Origin: Flavonifractor sp052065355
Lineage (GTDB): Bacteria > Bacillota > Clostridia > Oscillospirales > Oscillospiraceae
Assembly (NCBI RefSeq): GCF_052065355.1
Contig: NZ_JBQHUF010000002.1
Coordinates: forward strand, 186,001-250,000
Direction of reading: 5' to 3'
DNA length: 64,000 nt
Position numbers and translations under genes: made by a program. Below are positions 1 to 7,501 of this stretch, in pieces; the stretch's first letter is position 1; every line of letters starts with the position of its first letter. A model generated the notes under the pieces. The model was not told the DNA's origin, searched no databases, and saw nothing but the letters and a program-made list of their open reading frames with translations.

Positions 1-915
1 GATAAGGTGCGCTTCCTGAGCTACCTGTTCTATGTGGGTGATCGCAAGAAGACCGATCTGCCCTACTATTCCGAGCCCGACTCCGACTGCGACTGGTACC
101 GCCTGCGCCATGAGGAGGCCCTGACTCCCGACGCCATCGTGGCTCTGGCCAAGGCTACCTATGAGAAGTACGGCTTTGAGGACTTCAAGCTCAAGGGCGG
201 CGTGCTGGAGGGCAAGGAGGAGCTGAAGGCTGTCCAGGCTCTGAAGGAAGCCTTCCCCGAGGCCCGCATCACCCTGGACCCCAACGGCGGCTGGCTGCTG
301 AAGGACGCCCTGGCTCTGGCTCCCGAGCTGAAGAAGGTCCTGGCCTACTGCGAGGATCCCTGCGGCGCTGAGGGTCGCTTCTCTGGCCGTGAGATCATGG
401 CCGAGTTCAAGCAGGAGAGCGGCATGCCCACTGCCACCAACATGATCGACACCGACTGGCGTGAGATGCGCCACTGCATCGCGCTGCGCAGCGTAGACAT
501 CCCCCTGGCTGACCCCCATTTCTGGACCATGGCCGGTTCCGTCCGTGTGGGCCAGATGTGCAACGATTTCGGCCTGATGTGGGGCTGCCACTCCAACAAC
601 CACTTCGATATCTCCCTGGCCATGATGACCCAGTGCGCCGCTGCTGTGCCCGGTAAGCTCAACGGCATTGACACCCACTGGATCTGGCAGGAGGGCATTG
701 AGCGCCTGACCAAGGAGCCCCTGCAGATCAAGGGTGGCTGCATCGACCTGCCCGAGCGGCCCGGCCTGGGCATCGAGCTGGACCGCGATCAGCTGATGAA
801 GGCCCACAAGATCTACATGGACAACTGCCTGGGCGCCCGGGACGACGCCATCGGCATGCAGTACCTGATCCCCGGCTGGAAGTTCGATCCCAAGCGTCCT
901 TGCCTGGTGCGCTAA
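1..915 (+). CDS. gudD: Glucarate dehydratase, C-terminal part (cut by window edge)
   Basis: Enolase-superfamily dehydratase that converts D-glucarate to 5-dehydro-4-deoxy-D-glucarate in the cytoplasm. The frame is open from base 1, so the true start lies to the left; about 304 of the usual ~445 residues are present. Hallmarks of the family are visible: the K-x-K catalytic pair in FKLKGG (bases 187-195), metal ligands in TLDPNGGW, YCEDPCG and PTATNMI, and the catalytic His in WGCHSNNHFD (bases 589-591). Its product is also made by garD downstream, so both dehydratases feed one lower pathway. A strong terminator follows at 960-1005, so it ends its own transcript. The assignment to glucarate rather than a close aldarate is family-based. 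Confidence 0.92.
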   Translation, partial: DKVRFLSYLFYVGDRKKTDLPYYSEPDSDCDWYRLRHEEALTPDAIVALAKATYEKYGFEDFKLKGGVLEGKEELKAVQALKEAFPEARITLDPNGGWLLKDALALAPELKKVLAYCEDPCGAEGRFSGREIMAEFKQESGMPTATNMIDTDWREMRHCIALRSVDIPLADPHFWTMAGSVRVGQMCNDFGLMWGCHSNNHFDISLAMMTQCAAAVPGKLNGIDTHWIWQEGIERLTKEPLQIKGGCIDLPERPGLGIELDRDQLMKAHKIYMDNCLGARDDAIGMQYLIPGWKFDPKRPCLVR

Positions 916-959
916 TCTTACATTTGCCAATTTCTTTTCCCAACCTTTCCTTAGACCTG

Positions 960-1005
960 CGGCGGAGCCGGGGCGGATATTCCGCTCCGGCTCCGCCGTA
1001 TTTTT
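960..1005 (+). terminator. Intrinsic terminator after gudD
   Basis: A long GC-rich inverted repeat (arms about 960-977 and 982-998, a near-perfect 17-bp stem with a small loop) is followed by TATTTTT. It separates gudD from the regulator gene. Confidence 0.85.
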
Positions 1006-1022
1006 GGCATTCCGGCTGCGGC

Positions 1023-1051
1023 TTTACAAGCGGAGCAGGATAAGCTATGAT
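1023..1051 (+). promoter_or_regulatory. Sigma-A-type promoter of the PrpR-N regulator
   Basis: TTTACA at 1023-1028 and TATGAT at 1046-1051 are separated by exactly 17 bp. Each matches 5 of 6 consensus bases. Transcription would start near 1058, just ahead of the ribosome binding site AAAAGGAGGG. Confidence 0.6.
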
Positions 1052-1077
1052 GAAACAGATGAAAAGGAGGGATCGCG

Positions 1078-2949
1078 ATGGCGAAGTTTGCGCTGCTTCT
1101 CCCCCGGACGGAGATGGTGGAGCCCGCAGGACGGATCGCCCGGGAACTGGGTATGGAGGTCGTCCTGAACAAGTCGGTGCCCACGGAAGAGGTTCTGGAT
1201 CAGGTGGAGGAGTGCCGCGCTCTGGGCGCGGATATTCTGGTGGCCCGGGGCCGTCAGGCGTCCATCCTGAAAGAGCACACTGACCTACCGGTGGTGGAGA
1301 TCCGCCTCACCGGTATGGAGATCGCCCTGCTGCTCCATCGGGCCAAAAAGCTGGTGCCCCGGGTGGAGCGCCCCAAGGTTGGGGTGGTTACCATCCCCAA
1401 CATGGTGGGGGAGATCCAGGGCTTTGAGGAAGTGGTGGGCATTGAGCTGCACACCTACTTCGTGGCTGGTGTGAACGAGACGGAGCAAGGGGTGGAGCAG
1501 GCGGTGGCCGACGGGATGGATGTAATCCTGGGCGGCGATTTCGTCAACGCCTGCTGCCGCCGCCTGGGCAAGCGGACCTTGTTTTTTGAAGGTACGGAGG
1601 ACTCCCTGCGCACCAGTCTGCGCAACGCCCGCAGCGTGGGCTTCGCCTCCGACGCCGAGCGGCGGAACACCGCGCACCTCCAGGTTTTGCTGGACTACTC
1701 CTTCAATGGCATCATCGAGCTGGATGCCGCCGGTGTCATTACCCGGAGTAATGATATGGCCTGCAAGATCCTCTCCCTGGACCGGGAGCAGCTGGTAGGC
1801 CAGCCTCTGTCTGCACTCATGCCGCAGGAGGATCAGGATCTGTGGACCGACGCCCTGGCCAAACACCAGGAGCTCTACTTCTCGGTGCTCAGCGTAGCCG
1901 GGGTCCATGTGGTGGCCAACGCCGCCCCGGTGACTGACTGGGGAGCGGAGGAGGGGATGATCTTCTCCTTCTACGAGATGCACAAGATGGAGCGGCAGGG
2001 GGAACGGGCTCTGCGGGAACGGTATCGCCTCCAGCGCTACCTGGCTTACGGCCGCTTTGAGGATGTGAACCATACCAGTCGGGAGATGGCCCGGGTGGTG
2101 CGTCTGGCCCGCAGTTTTGCCGGCACCACCCAGCCAATTTTCCTCCGGGGGGAGGTAGGCAGCGGCAAATCTCTGTTTGCCCAGAGCATCCACAACGCCA
2201 GTCCCTGCTCCAAAGGTCCTTTTGTCACCTTTGATTGCGGAGCGGGTTGGCAGGAGCTGTGGAAAGCGCTGTCCCGGGCGGCCAAGGACGCGGACACCGG
2301 AACCCTCTATCTGGACCATCTGGAGTATCTGGAACAGGGCGGCCAGCATGTGCTCTGCCGCCTGATCCGGGAGAATGTGGTGCATTTGGCTGGTGAGCCG
2401 GCGCCGCAGCCTGTTTCCGTGCGGGTGATCGTCTCCACCTCCGACATGGAGCTGCCCCGGATGAACGACGGCAGCTTTTTGCCGGAGCTGGGCTATATTC
2501 TCTCCCCCCAGCGGCTCACACTGCCGCCTTTGCGCACCCGGCCGGACGATCTGGAGCAGGCGATCAGCATGTGCCTGGATGACTGTGTCACCAAGTTTAA
2601 CCGCTATGTGGTGCTTACCAAGGAGGCCAGGAAGGTGCTGATGGATTACCCTTGGCCGGGCAATTATATCCAGCTGCGCACGTTCCTGGAGCGGATGTCC
2701 CTCACCGCCCCCTCCCGTACCGTGAAGGACGGTTATGTTCGGGACCTGCTGGAGGAGCTGTATCCCGGTGATCTTCCTGTCACCGAGTCTCAGGAGCAGC
2801 CTCCGTCGGAGGAAGCGGCTCGGATTATCGCCGCCCTCTCCCGCTGGGGCGGCAGCCGGGCGGAGGCGGCGGCTGAGCTGGGCATGAGCAAGACTACCCT
2901 CTGGCGTCGAATGAAGCAGTACGGCATTCGGGACCATTACCAGCGTTGA
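1078..2949 (+). CDS. PrpR-N / PAS / AAA+ / Fis-HTH transcriptional regulator, lacking the sigma-54 contact loop
   Basis: Predicted one-component regulator of 623 residues. Domains in order: PrpR N-terminal sensor domain (about 10-190), PAS (about 198-300), an AAA+ core (about 325-545) and a Fis-type helix-turn-helix (about 592-617, SRAEAAAELGMSKTTLWRRM). The Walker A is GEVGSGKS (358-365), but the stretch to Walker B (LYLDHLE, 410-416) is about 25 residues too short. The GAFTGA loop that contacts sigma-54 is absent, and the Walker B glutamate is His. It is therefore unlikely to be a true sigma-54 activator. Its place between gudD and the Tct importer suggests it controls aldarate genes, with an organic acid as probable ligand of the PrpR-N domain (inference). 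ATG is preceded by AAAAGGAGGG. Confidence 0.85.
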   Translation: MAKFALLLPRTEMVEPAGRIARELGMEVVLNKSVPTEEVLDQVEECRALGADILVARGRQASILKEHTDLPVVEIRLTGMEIALLLHRAKKLVPRVERPKVGVVTIPNMVGEIQGFEEVVGIELHTYFVAGVNETEQGVEQAVADGMDVILGGDFVNACCRRLGKRTLFFEGTEDSLRTSLRNARSVGFASDAERRNTAHLQVLLDYSFNGIIELDAAGVITRSNDMACKILSLDREQLVGQPLSALMPQEDQDLWTDALAKHQELYFSVLSVAGVHVVANAAPVTDWGAEEGMIFSFYEMHKMERQGERALRERYRLQRYLAYGRFEDVNHTSREMARVVRLARSFAGTTQPIFLRGEVGSGKSLFAQSIHNASPCSKGPFVTFDCGAGWQELWKALSRAAKDADTGTLYLDHLEYLEQGGQHVLCRLIRENVVHLAGEPAPQPVSVRVIVSTSDMELPRMNDGSFLPELGYILSPQRLTLPPLRTRPDDLEQAISMCLDDCVTKFNRYVVLTKEARKVLMDYPWPGNYIQLRTFLERMSLTAPSRTVKDGYVRDLLEELYPGDLPVTESQEQPPSEEAARIIAALSRWGGSRAEAAAELGMSKTTLWRRMKQYGIRDHYQR

Positions 2950-2951
2950 AC

Positions 2952-2988
2952 AAAAAAGTGCCTGCCCCCACGGGGCCGGCACTTTTTT
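2952..2988. terminator. Bidirectional terminator between convergent genes
   Basis: Ten-base arms AAAAAAGTGC and GCACTTTTTT enclose a GC-rich inner stem (CCCC/GGGG). A and T runs on both sides let it stop transcription of the regulator and of the converging minus-strand gene. Confidence 0.85.
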
Positions 2989-2997
2989 GCACTTGTT

Positions 2998-3867
2998 TTA
3001 CAGAACATCGGACAGTTTCAGGATCCCACTCAGCTCGGGGAAGAAGTCGGTATCCACTACCGCCTGGCTGGGGGCCACCCGGCTGCTCACCTTCTGGCCC
3101 AGAATGCGGTTGGTCACATAGACGTGGAGCTTATCCCCCTGAATACACACGGCCAGAGGCCGGTCGGTCTTGCCTGCCAGGGTGCGCAGGGCGCTGAGGA
3201 AAGTTCCGTCGGGCAGCTGCGGTGTCTCGCGGGGCCGCAGCACCAGCCAGCCGTCCCGGCTCATCCACTCGGGCAGGCCGCTCACCACCTGCTGGAGGTC
3301 CCGCTCTCCGCTGAAATAGGGATCCCGGGAGTCCTTCATCATCACCTTGGGGTGGATCAGCCGGCAGTCCAGACGGGTATCGTGGTCCAGTGCCACCGTT
3401 ACCCAGGCGCCGATGACAAATTCGTGGTGCCGCTTGCCCGCCATATCAAAGGTATGGGTGAAGCCCGCATCACTCAGGGCCACGGCACGGCCTCGATAAG
3501 AACCGGTACCACCTTCGCGGACCAAAACGGAGCCCTTAGCGGAGTTGGAAGCCACCAACCGCACCTGCCGCAGCGATTCCGGATCCAGGGGAGATTCCGG
3601 CGTGTGCTTGGCGTTCTGGAGCACCCGTTCAAAGGTGCTCTGCAGGCAGGTGTGGACGAAAGCCAGGCAGTAGGCTTTGGAACAGCGCCGCACCACCACC
3701 AGGTGGAAGATCAGACTGGCGGCGATCAGTACCAGTGTAACCCGCTTATCCACAAAGAAGAAGATCAGAGCCAGAACGGCAGCGGCCAGATAGACCAGGT
3801 AGAGCAGGCGCAGCCGCCTGTACTGGGCGGAAAGGGACTCCAGCAGTCCCTGTTTCATCTCTTTCAT
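2998..3867 (-). CDS. Hypothetical membrane protein with two N-terminal TM helices
   Basis: Protein of 289 residues that I do not assign to a named family. After a basic, helical N-terminus (MKEMKQGLLESLSAQYRRLRL) there are two adjacent hydrophobic helices (about 22-40 and 44-60), then a soluble, mostly beta-rich region of about 230 residues that should face the cytoplasm. The start is supported by AAAGGAGC nine bases upstream and by a promoter-like element at 3929-3957. It converges on the PrpR-N regulator and diverges from the tct operon, so it is not obviously part of either. A plus-strand frame over the same bases has no ribosome binding site and was rejected. Confidence 0.7.
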   Translation of the reverse strand: MKEMKQGLLESLSAQYRRLRLLYLVYLAAAVLALIFFFVDKRVTLVLIAASLIFHLVVVRRCSKAYCLAFVHTCLQSTFERVLQNAKHTPESPLDPESLRQVRLVASNSAKGSVLVREGGTGSYRGRAVALSDAGFTHTFDMAGKRHHEFVIGAWVTVALDHDTRLDCRLIHPKVMMKDSRDPYFSGERDLQQVVSGLPEWMSRDGWLVLRPRETPQLPDGTFLSALRTLAGKTDRPLAVCIQGDKLHVYVTNRILGQKVSSRVAPSQAVVDTDFFPELSGILKLSDVL

Positions 3868-3928
3868 TTGTACACGCTCCTTTTATTCAAACGACTGCTG
3901 CGTCATGTCCAGTGTATCAAATTAGAAA

Positions 3929-3957
3929 AGAATACACAAGTGTAAGAGAATTGACAA
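3929..3957 (-). promoter_or_regulatory. Candidate promoter of the minus-strand membrane protein
   Basis: Read on the minus strand: TTGTCA (3957-3952), 17 bp, TATTCT (3934-3929). The -35 matches 5 of 6 and the -10 matches 4 of 6 consensus bases, about 60 bp upstream of the start codon. Confidence 0.4.
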
Positions 3958-4196
3958 TAAAGTGAGTTGCTTTTGTGCAGTTTTACTGATTTTAAACACT
4001 CTAATTTTTAGAAAATAGAAAAAGAACGAAAAAAGCACTAAAATCTTCCGAAATGTGTGGAAAAAATATTTCAAGAATGAAACGTAATAGGGGACAGAAT
4101 GAAATAATAGTTGCAATGATATGAAATAAGAACAAAAATTCTAATTTTGGGGGAGAGATTCAAGGCTATTTGCGAATAGAAAGAAAGGTGTGCTTT

Positions 4197-4205
4197 TGCT
4201 ATCAT
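4197..4205 (+). promoter_or_regulatory. Candidate extended -10 promoter of the tct operon
   Basis: TGCTATCAT is an extended -10 (TG-N-TATCAT, 5 of 6) 86 bp before tctC. No good -35 lies at 17 bp, which suits an activator-dependent promoter. Only one candidate among AT-rich sequence. Confidence 0.35.
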
Positions 4206-4290
4206 ATGAGCACGGTAGTGAAGCAGACCCTTTTCCCAAGCGAAACCCAATACAGTGTGAATGTGAAAGAACGAAAGGAAGGATTGCACA

Positions 4291-5403
4291 ATGAAGTTCA
4301 AGAAACTGGTTGCACTGCTCCTCTCAGCGTCCATGACGGTCGGCCTGCTGGCCGGCTGCGGCAACACCAGCAGCGGCAATAACGACGCCGACAACACCGG
4401 CGATCCCGGCACCGAGCAGACCGGCGAGGCCAACAACGCCTCCGGCGAGAGCAGCCTGAAGGGCAAGCGCGTCCGCGTGGTTATCGGTTCCACCTCCACC
4501 GGCGGCGACTCCTACATGATCGCCGACATGGTTACCCGTTATCTGGGCGAAGAGATGGGCTTCAACGGCAAGGTCGACGCCGTGGGCAATGCTCAGGCTC
4601 TGGACGCCATCAGCAAGGCTGACGGCGACGGCACCACCATCATGATGTTCCACGACATGGCTTACCTGAGCGTGCTGTTCGGCGCTGTGGGTGAGGAGTA
4701 CTCCTTGGACAACCTGACCGTCGGTCCCCGCATTGGCGTGAACCCCGGCGGCTGCTTCGTGGCCCATGCCGACGCTCCCTACAACAACCTGAGCGAGGCT
4801 GCTCAGTGGCTGAAGGACAACCCGTCTGAGGAGCTGCGCGTGAACATCGAGTCTGGCTCCGCTTCTCACCTGGACTTCGTGGTTTGGTACATGTGGGTGA
4901 AGGAGCAGTACGGTGACGACGTGGCTTCCCGCATCAAGGCTCTGGTTGGCGGCACCACCGACGAGAAGAAGCAGCGCCTGTGGGACGGCAACGCCGACAT
5001 CATCTACGCTGACTACTCCTCCTGCGTGGAGTTCACCAAGGAGGGCGTGGACGCCCAGCTGGCTATGAAGCTGTTCGATACCTGCGGCAACCTGGAAGGC
5101 AGCGGCGTCATCTCCATGGCTGACGACGGCATCACCTTCAACGGCGAGCCCTTCGACTTCAACAAGGACTTCTTCATGCTGTTCCCCAAGGATATGGACG
5201 AGGGTATCCTGAATGAGATCACCGCTGCCATGCAGAAGGTGTGCGAGAACCCCGACTTCCAGGCTGAGATGGCCAACCTGATGTACAGCAACGTGACCGC
5301 TGAGGAGGCTGATCTGGAGGCTTCCCGTCAGTTCATCACTGAGAAGAGCGAGATCGCTCAGCAGATCATCGACGTGGCTCCCGGCCTCAACGAGTTGACC
5401 TAA
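4291..5403 (+). CDS. tctC: Tripartite tricarboxylate-family substrate-binding lipoprotein (TctC-like)
   Basis: Extracytoplasmic substrate-binding protein of 370 residues. It has a lipoprotein signal peptide (MKFKKLVALLL... with lipobox LAGC, Cys at about 22) and a low-complexity N/D/G/T linker to about residue 55. The Bug/TctC-type binding domain follows. It lies directly upstream of the tctB and tctA membrane subunits and between two aldarate dehydratase genes, so a dicarboxylic sugar acid such as glucarate or galactarate is the likely ligand (inference from context). AAAGGAAGG lies ahead of the ATG. A hairpin without a U-run follows the stop codon and may keep this message more abundant than the membrane subunits. 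Codon use is strongly biased, as expected for a highly expressed binding protein. Confidence 0.85.
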   Translation: MKFKKLVALLLSASMTVGLLAGCGNTSSGNNDADNTGDPGTEQTGEANNASGESSLKGKRVRVVIGSTSTGGDSYMIADMVTRYLGEEMGFNGKVDAVGNAQALDAISKADGDGTTIMMFHDMAYLSVLFGAVGEEYSLDNLTVGPRIGVNPGGCFVAHADAPYNNLSEAAQWLKDNPSEELRVNIESGSASHLDFVVWYMWVKEQYGDDVASRIKALVGGTTDEKKQRLWDGNADIIYADYSSCVEFTKEGVDAQLAMKLFDTCGNLEGSGVISMADDGITFNGEPFDFNKDFFMLFPKDMDEGILNEITAAMQKVCENPDFQAEMANLMYSNVTAEEADLEASRQFITEKSEIAQQIIDVAPGLNELT

Positions 5404-5418
5404 TTCAGACCTAAAATG

Positions 5419-5464
5419 GCGCCCCGCTGAAACCCGACCGGTGGTTGGCGTTTCGGCGGGGCGC
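5419..5464 (+). repeat. Operon-internal hairpin after tctC
   Basis: Arms 5419-5433 and 5450-5464 pair over 15 bp with one G-U pair, around a 16-base loop. The following bases are TTCCCG, not a T-run. It therefore looks like an mRNA 3'-stabilising or attenuating hairpin between the binding protein and tctB rather than a full terminator. Confidence 0.7.
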
Positions 5465-5497
5465 TTCCCGTAATGATCGAGAAAGAGAGGTAACAAG

Positions 5498-5950
5498 ATG
5501 CGCATCAATGTGGTCTATTCGACCCAGCATTGGATCTTCCCCAGCATCACCATCGGCATTCTGGTGATCCTGGGTGTGCTGCTGATCGTCCTGGAGGGAC
5601 GGGCCCGCGTAAAGGCAGGCAAGGGCTTCTTTGCCAAGCCCGGCCGCTTTTTTGCAGAGAACTATGATAAGGTGAAATTCTGGGGCTGTCTCGCTCTGAT
5701 GTTTGTCTATTTCTTCCTGCTGGACAAGATCGGCTTCACCGTGTGTTCTATCGTAGCTCTGTTCCTGTTCAACACCCTGTTTGCCAACAAGGAGCAGATG
5801 AAAAGCGCCAAGTACCATGTGACCAGCATCATCATTTCCGTGGTGGCCTGTGTGGTTATCAGCCTGGTATTCGGTACCCTGTTCGCCATCACCCTGCCCT
5901 CCGGCATCTGCACCATCGAGATCCCGGCCCTGGGCTTCATCCTCTACTAA
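5498..5950 (+). CDS. tctB: Tripartite tricarboxylate transporter small membrane subunit (TctB)
   Basis: Protein of 150 residues with four predicted transmembrane helices (about 10-29, 60-77, 78-93 and 109-140, the last hydrophobic stretch being long enough for a re-entrant pair). This is the size and topology of TctB, the small subunit of TTT importers. It follows tctC after a hairpin and is separated by 18 bp from tctA, which fixes the assignment more firmly than its weakly conserved sequence. A GAAAGAGAGG ribosome binding site precedes the ATG. Confidence 0.8.
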   Translation: MRINVVYSTQHWIFPSITIGILVILGVLLIVLEGRARVKAGKGFFAKPGRFFAENYDKVKFWGCLALMFVYFFLLDKIGFTVCSIVALFLFNTLFANKEQMKSAKYHVTSIIISVVACVVISLVFGTLFAITLPSGICTIEIPALGFILY

Positions 5951-5968
5951 GAAAGGCTGGTGTAATTC

Positions 5969-7483
5969 ATGGGATTTGAGCTTCCTTTTGTGATCGGCCC
6001 GGAATACATCGCCGTGGCCCTGTTCGGCGTCGTGATCGGCATTATCTTCGGCGCCATCCCCGGTATGACTGCCACCATGGCTGTGGCCGTCTTCCTGCCC
6101 CTGACCTATGCCTACTCCATGGAGATGGCCCTGTACCTGCTGATGGGCCTGTACGTGGGCGGTATTTCCGGCGGTCTAGTCCCCGCCATCCTCATCAACA
6201 TCCCCGGCACGCCTTCGTCGGTGTGTACTACCTTCGACGGCAACCCCATGGCGGCACGAGGCGAAAGTGAACGTGCTCTGAAGATCGGCGTTACCTCTTC
6301 CTTCTTCGGCGGCATGATCTCTCTGGTCGTCCTGGCTCTGTTCACCCCCATCCTGGCCGGCTGGGCCATCAAGTTCTCCGCCGTGGAGAAGTTCCTCATC
6401 ATCCTGTTCGCCCTCACCGTTATCGCCGCTCTGTCCCGGGGCCAGATGCTCCGCGGCCTGTGGATCGGCATGCTGGGTGTGCTGGTGGCCATGATGAACC
6501 AGTTCTCTGTCAACAACGAGTACCGCATGGTGCCCGATTTCATTAAGAGCGAGATGCAGAGCGGCTTCCAGCTGTTCCCCGTGCTCATCGGCCTGTTCGC
6601 TATCTCCGAGATGCTGGAGCAGTGTGAGACGGGTATGCATGCCTCCTACTCCAAGGATGACACCAAAGGCATCAGCAACGAGGTGAAGTTCAAGTTCACC
6701 CGGGACTTCAAGGGCCAGGTCATCAATGTGTTCCGTTCTGCCCTGCTGGGCACCTTCATGGGCATCCTCCCCGGCGTGGGCGGTTCCGCCGCTTCCCTGA
6801 TCGCTTACTCCCAGGCCAAGAGCTGGTCCAAGCATCCCGAGCTGCTGGGTACCGGCGTGCCTGAGGGCCTGATCGCTTCCGAGTCCTCCAACAACGGCCT
6901 GACCGGCGGCGCTCTGGTGCCCCTGCTGAGCCTGGGCATCCCCGGCGACTCCACCACCGCTGTCCTGATCGGCGCCTTCATGCTCCAGGGCATCCAGGTG
7001 GGCCCCCTGTTCATCACCAACAACCCCGAAATCTGGAACACCATCCTGGTTGCCTTGCTGGTGTGTAACATCCTGATGTATGTGGTTATGTTCTTCCCCA
7101 TCAAGCTGCTGGCCAAGATCATCCTGATCCCCCAGGAGCGGCTGTATCCTGTGGTGCTCATGATGTGCACCGTGGGCGCCTATGCCACCCTGAACGGCCG
7201 TATGTTTGACGTGTGGTGCCTGCTGCTGTTCGGCATCGTGGGCCTGCTCATCAAGAAGTTCCACTTCCCCGTGTCCTGCTTCCTCATCGGCTTCATCCTG
7301 GGCGGCGACCTGGAGGACTACTTCATCCAGGTGCTCACCGCTTACAACGGCTACCTCACCGGCCTGTTCGTGCGGCCCATGGCTTGGGTCATCTGGGCTC
7401 TGATCATCCTCTCCATCGTCTACGCTGTTCTGGATAACCGTAAGGCCAAGCGTCAGGAGAAGGAACTCTCCGAAAAGAAGTAA
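5969..7483 (+). CDS. tctA: Tripartite tricarboxylate transporter large membrane subunit (TctA)
   Basis: Polytopic membrane protein of 504 residues, the translocating subunit of the TTT importer. The conserved N-terminal signature is present (GAIPGMTATMAVAVFLPLTY, about 29-48), and the second-half counterpart GILPGVGGSAASLIAY lies near residue 270. Both are diagnostic of the TctA family. It would energise uptake with an ion gradient after delivery of substrate by TctC. The gene is followed within 20 bp by garD, so uptake and dehydration are co-transcribed. The C-terminus is a charged cytoplasmic tail rich in Lys and Glu. Confidence 0.93.
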   Translation: MGFELPFVIGPEYIAVALFGVVIGIIFGAIPGMTATMAVAVFLPLTYAYSMEMALYLLMGLYVGGISGGLVPAILINIPGTPSSVCTTFDGNPMAARGESERALKIGVTSSFFGGMISLVVLALFTPILAGWAIKFSAVEKFLIILFALTVIAALSRGQMLRGLWIGMLGVLVAMMNQFSVNNEYRMVPDFIKSEMQSGFQLFPVLIGLFAISEMLEQCETGMHASYSKDDTKGISNEVKFKFTRDFKGQVINVFRSALLGTFMGILPGVGGSAASLIAYSQAKSWSKHPELLGTGVPEGLIASESSNNGLTGGALVPLLSLGIPGDSTTAVLIGAFMLQGIQVGPLFITNNPEIWNTILVALLVCNILMYVVMFFPIKLLAKIILIPQERLYPVVLMMCTVGAYATLNGRMFDVWCLLLFGIVGLLIKKFHFPVSCFLIGFILGGDLEDYFIQVLTAYNGYLTGLFVRPMAWVIWALIILSIVYAVLDNRKAKRQEKELSEKK

Positions 7484-7501
7484 TCCAAAGGAAGTATGGA
7501 T

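Larger units (their letters stand above)
3868..4290. other. AT-rich intergenic region between divergent genes
   Basis: A 423-bp stretch, conspicuously AT-rich from about 3,940 to 4,190 in an otherwise GC-rich window. It holds the start regions of the minus-strand membrane protein and of tctC. No open frame with a ribosome binding site was found. It probably carries the binding sites of the PrpR-N regulator, but no convincing dyad or sigma-54 -24/-12 element could be identified by eye. Confidence 0.6.

Noticed and set aside
3124..3945. Plus-strand frame opposite the two-TM membrane protein
   Set aside because: No ribosome binding site, His/Gln-rich shadow composition, and it runs through the minus-strand promoter; the minus-strand reading has membrane helices and a proper start.
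4180..4200. Sigma-54 -24/-12 promoter ahead of tctC
   Set aside because: GG and GC are 9 instead of 10 bases apart in GGTGTGCTTTTGCT, and the nearby regulator lacks the sigma-54 contact loop.
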